Of a stretch of 31,339 nucleotides of DNA, positions 14,109 to 21,130 are shown piece by piece. Made by a program: the position numbers and the translations under genes. The stretch is taken from IMG/VR virus record IMGVR_UViG_3300025121_000112, positions 1 to 31,339 of that record, one strand, 5' to 3'. Under the pieces are notes generated by a model. It was given only the letters and a program-made list of their open reading frames with translations, searched no databases and had not been told where the DNA came from. The number at the start of each line of letters is the position of its first letter. The first letter of the stretch is position 1. This DNA is from a virus.

Positions 14109-14137
14109 ATGATAGCACATCATTAATGTATTGTCAA
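14109..14137 (-). promoter_or_regulatory. Promoter of the homing endonuclease gene
   Basis: On the minus strand TTGACA (14137-14132) is followed after 17 bases by TATCAT (14114-14109). The predicted start of transcription coincides with or lies within a base or two of the ATG at 14102, and no ribosome site is present, so leaderless translation is expected. Confidence 0.7.
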
Positions 14138-14147
14138 ATATGCCAAC

Positions 14148-14164
14148 TCATTCATGCACCGCCC
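14148..14164. repeat. 17-bp direct repeat, near side of the methyltransferase-endonuclease module
   Basis: Second copy of the 12553-12569 repeat, at the 3' end of gene 14148-14519. Recombination between copies would remove both inserted genes and leave this gene intact. Confidence 0.75.
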
Positions 14165-14519
14165 CCGGCTTGTCGTCACGGCTGATCGCGTCGTCGATGT
14201 CAATAAATCCAGCGTCCAGGGCATCGCGCCAGGTAGCAAAACCTCTCGCCCCATTCCTGATGACCTCCATCGTTTTGCGCGTCAGAATCCGATAGCCCCA
14301 CTCCGATGTCAGGTTGCCGTCATCATCCAAGAACCTTTGGAGTTGCATGACATCGTACGGATACATTTCATCCTCGGAGTTTATCGCAACTACTTTCTCC
14401 AACCGCCTGCTGTCAGCTTCGAGGGCGGCGAGTTCGACTGTGGCTGCCTGTGCCAACCCGTCAAATCTGATTATCGGTGTGCCTTGTACGGCATCGATCA
14501 ACTCTTTAATCGCGCTCAT
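14148..14519 (-). CDS. Hypothetical early protein
   Basis: A 123-residue acidic protein with a good ribosome site (GGAGGCGGAC then ATG). The N-terminal half is mainly helical, with an Ala/Glu-rich helix at about 24-47, and the C-terminal third contains WGYRILTRKTMEVIRNGARG. It is not recognised. Its last four codons plus stop (Ala-Val-His-Glu) are repeated at the end of frame 12553-13701. It is followed by the inserted endonuclease-methyltransferase block. Confidence 0.6.
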   Translation of the reverse strand: MSAIKELIDAVQGTPIIRFDGLAQAATVELAALEADSRRLEKVVAINSEDEMYPYDVMQLQRFLDDDGNLTSEWGYRILTRKTMEVIRNGARGFATWRDALDAGFIDIDDAISRDDKPGAVHE

Positions 14520-14546
14520 GTCCGCCTCCGTCCCCAGCTGCGGGGG

Positions 14547-14816
14547 TTATAGGGTCCATCTACCTATATTGGTATTAAGTCTCTCGTTGATCGCCACAAC
14601 CAGAGCCTCGTCGCACACCGTATCAGTAGCCCCGTACTTTCGGAATCTCTCTGCACTCATTACTGATCGCATGAGATTCCTGACGCCAATCGCCGGGGCT
14701 TCGTCGGTAGACGGCGACTCGTTCGCATAGGACATGAGGGTTTCAAAGATTTCATCGAGTTCTCTTTCGGCATCCTCGTGTCCTTCTACGGTTGTAAATA
14801 ATCCAAATTTAATCAT
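14547..14816 (-). CDS. Hypothetical early protein
   Basis: An 89-residue acidic, helical protein with an AAGGAG site before the ATG. Residues 10-30 are Glu-rich (EGHEDAERELDEIFETLMSY). No motif was recognised. It lies between the DUF5131 gene and another small gene with short gaps, as an ordinary member of the leftward operon. Confidence 0.6.
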   Translation of the reverse strand: MIKFGLFTTVEGHEDAERELDEIFETLMSYANESPSTDEAPAIGVRNLMRSVMSAERFRKYGATDTVCDEALVVAINERLNTNIGRWTL

Positions 14817-14833
14817 CGTTCATTCTCCTTTAG

Positions 14834-15670
14834 TTATTGTCGTACCCGCAGATCGTCGGGGAATTTTGCCATGTCACGCTCGACGTGTAGTTTAACTTTG
14901 CCTTCACCCCTGCATGTAGCGCAAAACGCGTAATCCCGATTGATTCCCACATTAACAAAAGCCTTGCCGTCGCAATCGGGACAAATATCACTTTCTATCT
15001 GTTTAACAAAACAATCCACGCCAGCTTCCCGGCACTGCCCCACGATGTCTCGCGCCCACTCCAGTTTCATCGGACGGCGACCGGGGCCAGACTCGCAGCC
15101 GATGATTACTTGATTAAGTCTCTGCAATTTAGTGTTAACGAATGGCATTTTGATTTCTGATAGCAATGGCTCCGCGCTGACGAACCGATACGCAGCCGGT
15201 GTCCTGAGCAGCCACGGGATGTTGCGGTCGGCATCGGCTTGCATGGACACGGACACACCGAGACGGATATTTTCGTAAAATCCCATGTGCCAGAATTCAA
15301 TAAGGGAATACATCCTTTGTGGACGCTTGGTTAATATCATAAATATGTGTCGAGGAGTTCCACGCATGACATTCCAAACATCCCATATAAACTCATCCGG
15401 CACATCCTCATGGAATAGATCGCTCATGCTGCAAACGAAAATCTTGGTGGGCTTCCGCCAATGCAGCGGTTGATCTAAGCGGTCGGGATGTAACGTCACC
15501 TTGAAATTGTCCGGTGCAGGCGGGTATCCGGCACGTCCGGCAAGGCGTTTACTCATGCGCTTGGCGTAGCAGAAACGGCAGCCCTCTGCAATCTGAGAGC
15601 ATCCTGTCACGGGATTCCAGCTCTTGCCGTCTGAACCATCATCGTTTTTCGTCCATTCGATTTTTGTCAT
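14834..15670 (-). CDS. DUF5131 (phage Gp37/Gp68) protein
   Basis: A 278-residue protein. IEWTKND...SWNPVTGC followed by GCRFCYA gives C24, C31 and C34, the signature of the Gp37/Gp68 family (DUF5131), which is widespread in phages and mobile elements. The Cys arrangement and the downstream strand-helix pattern (KIFVCSMSDLFHEDVP, HIFMILTKRP, RLGVSVSMQ, RFVSAEPLL, QVIIGCESG) suggest a radical-SAM-like barrel; the reaction is unknown. Unusually, a zinc ribbon (CPDCDGKA...CATCRGEG, about 231-257) is placed near the C-terminus. GAGGGG precedes the ATG. With the radical SAM protein at 11604 this is the second iron-sulfur enzyme of the operon. Confidence 0.8.
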   Translation of the reverse strand: MTKIEWTKNDDGSDGKSWNPVTGCSQIAEGCRFCYAKRMSKRLAGRAGYPPAPDNFKVTLHPDRLDQPLHWRKPTKIFVCSMSDLFHEDVPDEFIWDVWNVMRGTPRHIFMILTKRPQRMYSLIEFWHMGFYENIRLGVSVSMQADADRNIPWLLRTPAAYRFVSAEPLLSEIKMPFVNTKLQRLNQVIIGCESGPGRRPMKLEWARDIVGQCREAGVDCFVKQIESDICPDCDGKAFVNVGINRDYAFCATCRGEGKVKLHVERDMAKFPDDLRVRQ

Positions 15671-15912
15671 GCTAATCCCCTCGTATCATCGATGTATACA
15701 ACCTTGCGGTTCTCCTCGTGCCACTGCCGCAGGGCGTTTACTTCCAGGATAAATTTTTCTTTATAACCGGACGGGCTTATTTGTTTTTGGTTAAAATGAA
15801 GCGTATAAAACAGTCCCCCATAGGGACCTAATATCTTTTTCATCACCAGCCCGTTCGCCCGCGCCCACTGCCTGACCTGCTTCAGCGTTGTCATCGGTTT
15901 GTAGTCGTTCAT
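15667..15912 (-). CDS. Hypothetical early protein
   Basis: An 81-residue protein from ATG 15912; a GTG at 15945 would add 11 residues, and neither has a clear ribosome site. LKQVRQWARANGLVMKKILGPYG and YTLHFN give a short helix followed by strands, reminiscent of small DNA-binding or host-factor-binding proteins, but no family is recognised. It overlaps the DUF5131 start by four bases. Confidence 0.5.
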   Translation of the reverse strand: MNDYKPMTTLKQVRQWARANGLVMKKILGPYGGLFYTLHFNQKQISPSGYKEKFILEVNALRQWHEENRKVVYIDDTRGLA

Positions 15913-15957
15913 GATTGATACTACCCAAAAATTGAATTCTACCACCAGAGGGAAATG

Positions 15958-16233
15958 TTATAGTATCCTGAGTTTGCTTAAAATCAATACCTCCACAAGT
16001 TCGACCCTGATTGCTTTTAAATCTTCCTGTCGCCAAATGCGCTTGAGTTCGGAATCGCGTTGGGCTTGGGTTAATGAATCAACACCACCGGGATATTCTC
16101 GCCCGTTCATAAATATATCCAATATGGCATTATTGGCTTGCCTTTTAGTCCGATAAAATTCACCCCAAAGCCACGACTTTTCGCCCGACATTGACATTAC
16201 TCCCCAACCGATTGTTTTTCTATAGTCTGTCAT
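15958..16233 (-). CDS. Hypothetical early protein
   Basis: A 91-residue protein with several aromatic residues at the start (GEKSWLWGEFYRTKRQA) and a helical, charged C-terminal half. Its ATG overlaps the stop of the upstream gene (ATGA), so translation is probably coupled. No family was recognised. Confidence 0.55.
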   Translation of the reverse strand: MTDYRKTIGWGVMSMSGEKSWLWGEFYRTKRQANNAILDIFMNGREYPGGVDSLTQAQRDSELKRIWRQEDLKAIRVELVEVLILSKLRIL

Positions 16234-16475
16234 TTCGTCACCACTTCATCCGCGTAATAATTAATTTGTGATTCTGCCCTTACTTTAAATTGCCGTATAC
16301 TCCCTGCCTCGTCCGACACTACCACGATAACTTCCTCGCCCTCTGCAACCGTGTAATCGCCCGTATCCCACGCCTCCACATAATCGGCGGCAGCTTGCTC
16401 CATGCTGTGATAGCCAATCATGTCGGTCGCATCGTCCGGTTCTTGGTGTTCTTTTATGTAACATTTGTAATCCAT
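16230..16475 (-). CDS. Hypothetical early protein
   Basis: An 81-residue acidic protein starting at ATG 16475 in a TGATG overlap; a GTG just upstream is less likely. A helix with HSMEQAAADYVEAWDTGDY is followed by strands EEVIVVVSDEAG and IRQFKVRAES. The order helix-strand-strand and high acidity are typical of small phage proteins that bind host enzymes, but this is only a resemblance. Confidence 0.55.
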   Translation of the reverse strand: MDYKCYIKEHQEPDDATDMIGYHSMEQAAADYVEAWDTGDYTVAEGEEVIVVVSDEAGSIRQFKVRAESQINYYADEVVTK

Positions 16476-16606
16476 CACGATTTCGCCACCTCTCTTATCG
16501 CGTCCTCGATAGCTTTCGGCTCCATCTCAAGTTCCTTCGCAAGCTCTTTAACCGAAAAGCCGTAGCAGAACGCCGCGAATATGATTCGTTGCATGTTCCA
16601 GGTCAT
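16475..16606 (-). CDS. Small helix-turn-helix-like protein (43 residues)
   Basis: A short frame linked by ATGA to the upstream stop and by TGATG to the downstream start, with GAGGTGA before its ATG. Sequence around FCYGFSVKELAKELEMEPKA (about 13-32) has the shape of a helix-turn-helix: a helix, a Ser/Val turn, and a Glu-rich recognition helix. Tight coupling on both sides supports a real gene. It may bind DNA as a dimer or be an RNA-polymerase-type adaptor. Confidence 0.55.
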   Translation of the reverse strand: MTWNMQRIIFAAFCYGFSVKELAKELEMEPKAIEDAIREVAKS

Positions 16607-16932
16607 GGGGTCACCTCACGCCGTAGAACGAAGTCGGGGCAGGCACGAGTATGTGGCTCGGTTGGTCGTGTCGGCTTTGTTGAACAACCACAATCAACCA
16701 GCATTCTTGTGCCTGTGTCGTTATCTGACACTTCATCTGTAAACCAGAAATATCCGCATTCGATACATCTGTGGCTCTCGTAGTCAGACACCTTAGTCAA
16801 ATCTGCGTTGAGCAATTCCAACTTCTTCCCCTCGTAATCAAGGAAACCTAGCTGGCATTGCGCTACGATCTGGTAGAAGTCCACCAGTCGTGTGAACTTA
16901 TACATGAATCTTTCAAACTGTTCGTCTGTCAT
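16603..16932 (-). CDS. Hypothetical protein with Cys pairs
   Basis: A 109-residue protein with a GGAGG site. The N-terminal 50 residues are helical and aromatic (FERFMYKFTRLVDFYQIVAQ). The central part has CIECGYFWF and then CGC about 24 residues later, enough for a zinc ribbon. No family was recognised. Confidence 0.55.
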   Translation of the reverse strand: MTDEQFERFMYKFTRLVDFYQIVAQCQLGFLDYEGKKLELLNADLTKVSDYESHRCIECGYFWFTDEVSDNDTGTRMLVDCGCSTKPTRPTEPHTRACPDFVLRREVTP

Positions 16933-16934
16933 TT

Positions 16935-17297
16935 CTATTCGACCTCCTCGACGTGTAGCCAGCGCGTCACCGACTCCGGTAGTGTGCCAGCGTGGTAGGC
17001 TTCATATGTGAGTTTCTTGATACCATCCATTGTACCTTTCCCCAAGTCTGGTACGATATAATGTCCAGGATATGATGGATCACTAGATTCCCATGCTTCC
17101 ACCCACCCGACCAGCCGGACGGTGCATGTGCCCGTGCCGTGGCATTTCGGGCATGGATGAGACTTTCCACCCAAACGTCGAGAATCATACGCTAACTTGT
17201 GACCCAAACAAGATTTACAAACAACCTCCCACGGCTTACTCACGACCGGCATGAGCAATCCCACGACCTCCGACGGGTGCGGTGTGTTATTGGTCAT
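16935..17297 (-). CDS. Hypothetical protein with DnaJ-like zinc motif
   Basis: A 120-residue protein. CKSC and CPKCHGTG (about 27-30 and 49-56) form a two-pair Cys motif like the CxxCxGxG zinc elements of DnaJ or the ribbons of many phage proteins. The C-terminal 60 residues contain a Trp/Tyr-rich region and a helical end. Start overlaps the upstream gene by 11 bases and GGAGG precedes it. Function is unknown. Confidence 0.55.
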   Translation of the reverse strand: MTNNTPHPSEVVGLLMPVVSKPWEVVCKSCLGHKLAYDSRRLGGKSHPCPKCHGTGTCTVRLVGWVEAWESSDPSYPGHYIVPDLGKGTMDGIKKLTYEAYHAGTLPESVTRWLHVEEVE

Positions 17298-17673
17298 CGG
17301 GTTTGTCCTCCACGAATTTGGCGGTTAGACCGAGGTCTGCAAGATAATCGTTAGCTCTGTCTTTTGCTTCTTGTTCCGTCGCTTCTGCCAAATGAATCCT
17401 CAATTTACTACCTGATTTTGTTTTAATTACATATCCCCACATATCCTTGTAGGGACCAACTTTAATCAGATAGACATTCGTTTCCAGCGTCCCCCGGCAA
17501 CTGGCTTCGAGGGCGGCGCGGTGGGTTTCCAATAGTTTGACAAGTTTTCGTCTTGCCGACTCGTTCGCAGTCTGGTCAGGAGCCGTTATCCCGTATGAAT
17601 TTTCATCAGCCCAATCCATTAAATCGTCGGCAAGGGGTTCCCATCGTTCTTCAAACGTTATTGTCTTTTCCAT
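17287..17673 (-). CDS. Hypothetical early protein
   Basis: A 128-residue protein with a GGAGG site. Helical N-terminal half (EERWEPLADDLMDWADENSY, then a Lys/Leu-rich helix), then strands (NVYLIKVGPYKDMWGYVIKT) and a terminal helix (ATEQEAKDRANDYLADLG). No family was recognised. Confidence 0.55.
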   Translation of the reverse strand: MEKTITFEERWEPLADDLMDWADENSYGITAPDQTANESARRKLVKLLETHRAALEASCRGTLETNVYLIKVGPYKDMWGYVIKTKSGSKLRIHLAEATEQEAKDRANDYLADLGLTAKFVEDKPDDQ

Positions 17674-17848
17674 CGTTAGCCTCCGGTTTCCGTAATATCG
17701 ACTCTAAATCTGCCGGTGTTTGCGTCGTGTCTGCCGGGTATGACGTGTTGAAAACAATAGTAATCGGCGGCGGTCCCGAATACCCGCAGCATCCGCATCC
17801 TATTCCGTGAGAAGTATTCGACGCATTACAGTTAGGGCATATCCACAT
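17651..17848 (-). CDS. Small zinc-ribbon protein
   Basis: A 65-residue protein from ATG 17848, which overlaps the stop of the MazG-like gene (TGATG) and has GAGGAGAT eight bases upstream; a longer frame lacks such a site. CPNC and CGCCG (about 4-7 and 18-22) form a compact zinc ribbon. The C-terminal half is polar and probably flexible. A nucleic-acid or host-protein adaptor is possible. Confidence 0.6.
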   Translation of the reverse strand: MWICPNCNASNTSHGIGCGCCGYSGPPPITIVFNTSYPADTTQTPADLESILRKPEANDGKDNNV

Positions 17849-18132
17849 CAGAGCATCTCCTCTTGCAATCGCATGATAAACCGCACACACATAGCAGCGG
17901 TTTGCGTCGCCTCGTTAATCATGTCATCAACGGTCGCCTTATCGAAAAAGCGATTGTCCACGACGGCCTTCTGGAGTTCGCCAAACTCCTCCCCGATAAT
18001 CGCCACAGCATGCAGCGGGTCTACTGGCCAGAGAGGGAATTTACGCATCGCTGCTTTAACCTCTGCGGTAATATCGTAGGACGTTTCCATCATCAGGCAT
18101 TCATCCTGTCTTGTTTCATCCGGTCGTTTCAT
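17848..18132 (-). CDS. MazG-like nucleotide pyrophosphohydrolase
   Basis: A 94-residue all-helical protein. GEEFGEL (E48, E49, E52) matches the ExxE half of the MazG metal site, and INEATQTAAMCVRFI (E74) is in the place of the second half, though Gln77 stands where Asp is usual; this variant also occurs in other phage members as I recall. Such enzymes hydrolyse nucleoside triphosphates to monophosphate and diphosphate and may adjust the nucleotide pool or (p)ppGpp signalling. The start at 18132 is fixed by GGAGGTGA six bases upstream, and overlaps the preceding gene by 17 bases. Confidence 0.7.
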   Translation of the reverse strand: MKRPDETRQDECLMMETSYDITAEVKAAMRKFPLWPVDPLHAVAIIGEEFGELQKAVVDNRFFDKATVDDMINEATQTAAMCVRFIMRLQEEML

Positions 18133-18526
18133 CTGGCGTCACCTCCTGCACCTTTCGGTTAAATTCGCATTCCGCATACTTGCATGTTTCAGGTTCACAC
18201 GTTACCGCATCAAACTGACATGCGGGCCACGTATATGGACGCGTCACCTCCACCAGCTTGCGCGCTTTCACGGCGGGGCACGCGGGGTTGGTGCAGAAAT
18301 ACTGCTCTATGATTCCTTCAATATAATTCCTGATAGCACCACAAAATATACATCTCATGTGCGGGCCCGAATCGCAGAAATCGGTTTTGCGCCAAAGCGG
18401 ATTTGTCAACCCCCTCACGCACGCCTCAAGCTCTGCAATGCGGTCTGTCAGCGCGGTTAGTTCTGTGAGGGCTTCATCCTGCCAGTCACACTTTTCGATA
18501 AGCAGTTCTATCGCTTCTGTTTTCAT
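18116..18526 (-). CDS. Zinc-ribbon protein, paralog of 18970-19812 region
   Basis: A 136-residue Cys-rich protein. RIAELEACVRGL, a short coiled segment, is followed by CIFCGA and FCTNPACPAVKARKL. The same order (RVAELEAIVSGL, then CGVCGR and FCQNPDCPAVKARNL) occurs in the protein from 18970-19812. A second Cys cluster (CQFDAVTCEPETCKYAEC) follows. The repeated module suggests duplication followed by change. The function is unknown; the Cys pattern fits two zinc sites. Confidence 0.65.
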   Translation of the reverse strand: MKTEAIELLIEKCDWQDEALTELTALTDRIAELEACVRGLTNPLWRKTDFCDSGPHMRCIFCGAIRNYIEGIIEQYFCTNPACPAVKARKLVEVTRPYTWPACQFDAVTCEPETCKYAECEFNRKVQEVTPDETTG

Positions 18527-18536
18527 GGTTATGGCG

Positions 18537-18986
18537 TCACTTCCAGGTTGTCGGGTTCTTTAACTCTGCATGGACATGCTCAGGATTGATCGGCCCCTTG
18601 TGATAGACCCGGAAATCAAGCCCTTCCAGAATCTTCACCATCTCCGCCTTCTGCTTTTTGATTCGCGTTGTGAGGCTTTTATCAGGCGCATAGAATCCCT
18701 CGATGTCGATCCCGTAGCTCCCGGTCGTACGGTCAGGCCATGCCTTGAAATCTGGGTATGTCCCGTCGCTGTGCCGGGATGTTTTGTTGACCTTCCGCAT
18801 CTTGCGGTTATTTCGGATCCCCCGCGTCGCAAGTTTCGTGTAGCCGTTCTCTTTCAGCCACAGGCAGAGGGCTTCCATCAGCGGGGCGAACTTCGGGTTC
18901 ACCTTCCGGGCGTTCGCTGATAGCACCTTGCCCTGGAAAACCTTGATCTCGATCCCGTGGTCATTGAAATTAACTGGTCCGTTCAT
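18537..18986 (-). CDS. Putative M15-type peptidase, endolysin candidate
   Basis: A 149-residue protein starting at ATG 18986 after GAGGAGACACACG. It carries TRGIR (54-58), SRHSDG (70-75), GIDIEGF (92-98) and HVHAEL (137-142), a sequence of His, Asp and His in the order used by M15 D-Ala-D-Ala carboxypeptidases and L-Ala-D-Glu endolysins for zinc. Between His72 and Asp94 there is an insertion of about 15 residues not typical of the family, so the call is tentative. It would be the only peptidoglycan hydrolase seen in the genome and is encoded in the early operon, away from the late lysis position. Confidence 0.45.
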   Translation of the reverse strand: MNGPVNFNDHGIEIKVFQGKVLSANARKVNPKFAPLMEALCLWLKENGYTKLATRGIRNNRKMRKVNKTSRHSDGTYPDFKAWPDRTTGSYGIDIEGFYAPDKSLTTRIKKQKAEMVKILEGLDFRVYHKGPINPEHVHAELKNPTTWK

Positions 18987-19812
18987 CGTGTGTCTCCTCA
19001 TCGTCGATTGCCTTCCACAGATGCACATCGTCCATGCGCTTGACCTCAAACGACCGCTTGCACTGTCGGCATTTGATTACTTTCCTGAGAGTGAAAACCG
19101 CCTTATCATAGACATCGCTGCTCCGGCAGCCGAAAGGGCAGTAAACCCGGACGAAATCATGCCTATTAACAACGCCCTCGTGAACAAAGCCGGCAGGATC
19201 AACTCTAAGCCCAGTCTGCCAGCCGATAGGTTCGAGCCGGTAGTCTACCCCTGCCGGAGCCGGGATCGTCGCTTGTGGGGCACTTGGGAGCGTCAGGTTT
19301 CGGGCTTTGACGGCTGGACAATCGGGATTCTGGCAAAAAGTATGATTCTCTTTGTCCTGACGTCCGCAAACACCGCATCGATAAATTGCCCTACCGTCGT
19401 CGAATTCATCCCAATTATCAAGACAAGCGAATGCCATTGTCCCCCTTTCGGTATGTTCATTTAATCCGCTCACAATTGCTTCCAACTCTGCAACTCGCGA
19501 CGCATCCTGGACGCCGTCCTCAGTCAGTAGCTGGCCTTTCGGTTCAACCTCTATCATCGTCGAATCGGGATACTTATCGCTGAATTCATCAACAAGGTGT
19601 GGAAGTTTGAAATATTGCTCCCATGTCAGGCCGTCTGGACGTGGATAAATATCGTCGATGTATTGCCCGGTATATGCGTTTTTCATCCAATCTGGCATGA
19701 GTCCAGGTGATAAATCTTCTACCTTAATTTCCTTCAGAAGCTCGACCTTGAACCGTTGCATTGCTTGCACCAGTTCCCAGCCAAGCCGGAGTAACTCAGG
19801 GTTTGTGCTCAT
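18970..19812 (-). CDS. Multi-zinc-ribbon protein
   Basis: A 280-residue protein. A helical N-terminal part (about 1-60), an acidic middle, the coiled segment RVAELEAIVSGL (about 106-117), then CGVCGR...FCQNPDCPAVKARNL (about 146-172), shared with 18116-18526. A C-terminal region has CPFGC and IKCRQCKRSFEVKR (about 225-229 and 247-260), which forms a second ribbon of Com- or transcription-factor type. The basic end of that ribbon could contact nucleic acid. GGGGG precedes the ATG. Role unknown; it looks like an adaptor built from duplicated zinc modules. Confidence 0.6.
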   Translation of the reverse strand: MSTNPELLRLGWELVQAMQRFKVELLKEIKVEDLSPGLMPDWMKNAYTGQYIDDIYPRPDGLTWEQYFKLPHLVDEFSDKYPDSTMIEVEPKGQLLTEDGVQDASRVAELEAIVSGLNEHTERGTMAFACLDNWDEFDDGRAIYRCGVCGRQDKENHTFCQNPDCPAVKARNLTLPSAPQATIPAPAGVDYRLEPIGWQTGLRVDPAGFVHEGVVNRHDFVRVYCPFGCRSSDVYDKAVFTLRKVIKCRQCKRSFEVKRMDDVHLWKAIDDEETHDERTS

Positions 19813-20138
19813 GTCTTTTTCCCCCTGCCTTTGATCGTGACCGGTTCATGTCCTGGCAAACTCGTTGAGATTGTCGTGGAGTTCCCTTCCGGCATGGACT
19901 CGCAGGTATCGATTAATTCCTTGACGGCTTCGATGACCTTTGGAGTCACTTCCCCGGTGTCACGGTTGAATAGCGTCGGCTCAATGTCGACCGTAATGGT
20001 GACGTTCCCGCCGATGGTGAACCGCTCCGCATTGCCCACATCCATTTTGATCGTGGACGTTCTTTTCTCGGACAGCACCTTGATACTGTCGCACTCCTCG
20101 CCCTCTGTTACCTCGATGATTCTGCCTTCAATTTTCAT
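19809..20138 (-). CDS. Hypothetical early protein
   Basis: A 109-residue protein with AAGGAC before the ATG. The first 55 residues have alternating strands (KIEGRIIEVTEGEECDSIKVL and following, then VTITVDIEPTLF), and a helix follows (KVIEAVKELIDTC). The basic last six residues (KGRGKKT) are unusual against the acidic whole. No family was recognised. Confidence 0.55.
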   Translation of the reverse strand: MKIEGRIIEVTEGEECDSIKVLSEKRTSTIKMDVGNAERFTIGGNVTITVDIEPTLFNRDTGEVTPKVIEAVKELIDTCESMPEGNSTTISTSLPGHEPVTIKGRGKKT

Positions 20139-20356
20139 TGTGGTTTGTCCTTTTTCATCTTGATGTATTGGTCGATTAACTTCCGGTACATTTTCGTCTG
20201 GAAGTTTTCGTTAACGTAATCGATGAGATAATCCAGCCTGATGGATTCCAAGATTCGCCACTTAATGCCGTTGTGATACCCATGCAGGTAGCCCAAAAAG
20301 TAGCAGCTGATAATGATAGTGAGTAATCCCCCGGCGATCCAAAAGTTGTCAGTCAT
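20135..20356 (-). CDS. Small single-transmembrane protein
   Basis: A 73-residue protein. Residues about 5-25 (FWIAGGLLTIIISCYFLGYL) form one membrane segment, followed by a polar, partly basic helical tail ending KKDKPQ. GGAGG precedes the ATG. It may act at the host inner membrane, for example in exclusion of other phages, but nothing specific is visible. Confidence 0.55.
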   Translation of the reverse strand: MTDNFWIAGGLLTIIISCYFLGYLHGYHNGIKWRILESIRLDYLIDYVNENFQTKMYRKLIDQYIKMKKDKPQ

Positions 20357-20690
20357 GCGGAACCTCCATAATTATGACGTTTCCCTTGCCGACATAATCT
20401 TCCACCTTTTGGATTACTTCCGCGAAAGTAGCCGGTTGCTTTGTTTCAAGCTCATGGATTAAATCTTTAGGATGCGCAAATTCGTGCGTCCAGACAGGAC
20501 GCCCCAGCAATCCCTCGAATCGTTTGTGCATATCGGAGAATGGGACGGTTGTAATTTCCGCCTCAACCCACATTTTGAGTTCTGCCAATCGCCCTTCATG
20601 TGTTGTAGGAATCACAGATTTAAGTATCTCCATGCAACCCGGACACCAATCATCCTGAGTTGTTTTATGTTTCGGACATGTGTAAATCAT
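20349..20690 (-). CDS. Hypothetical protein with N-terminal zinc knuckle
   Basis: A 113-residue protein. C5 and H8 (CPKH) with CPGC at 16-19 make a small zinc site. FEGLLGRPVWTHEFAHPKDLI (about 58-78) reads as a conserved phage segment that I have seen in small early proteins of unknown role. The C-terminal 30 residues fold as helix then strand. Overlaps the resolvase stop by four bases and has a GGAGG site. Confidence 0.55.
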   Translation of the reverse strand: MIYTCPKHKTTQDDWCPGCMEILKSVIPTTHEGRLAELKMWVEAEITTVPFSDMHKRFEGLLGRPVWTHEFAHPKDLIHELETKQPATFAEVIQKVEDYVGKGNVIIMEVPHD

Positions 20691-21130
20691 AACGTCGCCT
20701 CCATGAATTCTGTCCAGTCCCGTTCGTAAATCTGGACATTAGTATGTGCGCTCTTATGTGCGTCGATGAATACATATCCCGCCGTGATTTGCAGGATGTC
20801 CTTATCGTCCCGGTACGCGATTCCATTCAGCGCGTCGCATACACTTTTCACCACGTTATCGATGTCCGGCCTGCGTCGCGGTTCCTCGATTCGATCCGCT
20901 TTCGTTTTAAATTCTATCAGGCGAACCGGGATCGCGATGCTGATTTTAACGGTGCATTGCGACATCGGAGTTACCCCGGCCTGCGTCGCACACAGCTTGA
21001 CCAGGGCTTCAAAGTTCCTTGTTTTCGGCGGGGTCGTAGTGACCGGGAATTTCCCGCCTGGGGGCATGAACGTCCGACCGCGCTGCTTGCCGACAGGATC
21101 ACCGGGGATTGAAAATTCATACTGTCTCAT
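20687..21130 (-). CDS. rusA: RusA-like Holliday junction resolvase
   Basis: A 147-residue protein from ATG 21130, chosen because GGAGG lies eight bases upstream; a longer frame to 21172 has no such site. RRRPDIDNVVKSVCDALNG (86-104) with D89 and D91, and YRDDKDI (106-112) with D108 to D111, contain the acidic metal-binding residues of RusA. The PGDPVGKQRGR start is also typical. It cleaves four-way junctions made in recombination or replication, probably acting with the annealing protein encoded at 22948. Confidence 0.85.
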   Translation of the reverse strand: MRQYEFSIPGDPVGKQRGRTFMPPGGKFPVTTTPPKTRNFEALVKLCATQAGVTPMSQCTVKISIAIPVRLIEFKTKADRIEEPRRRPDIDNVVKSVCDALNGIAYRDDKDILQITAGYVFIDAHKSAHTNVQIYERDWTEFMEATL

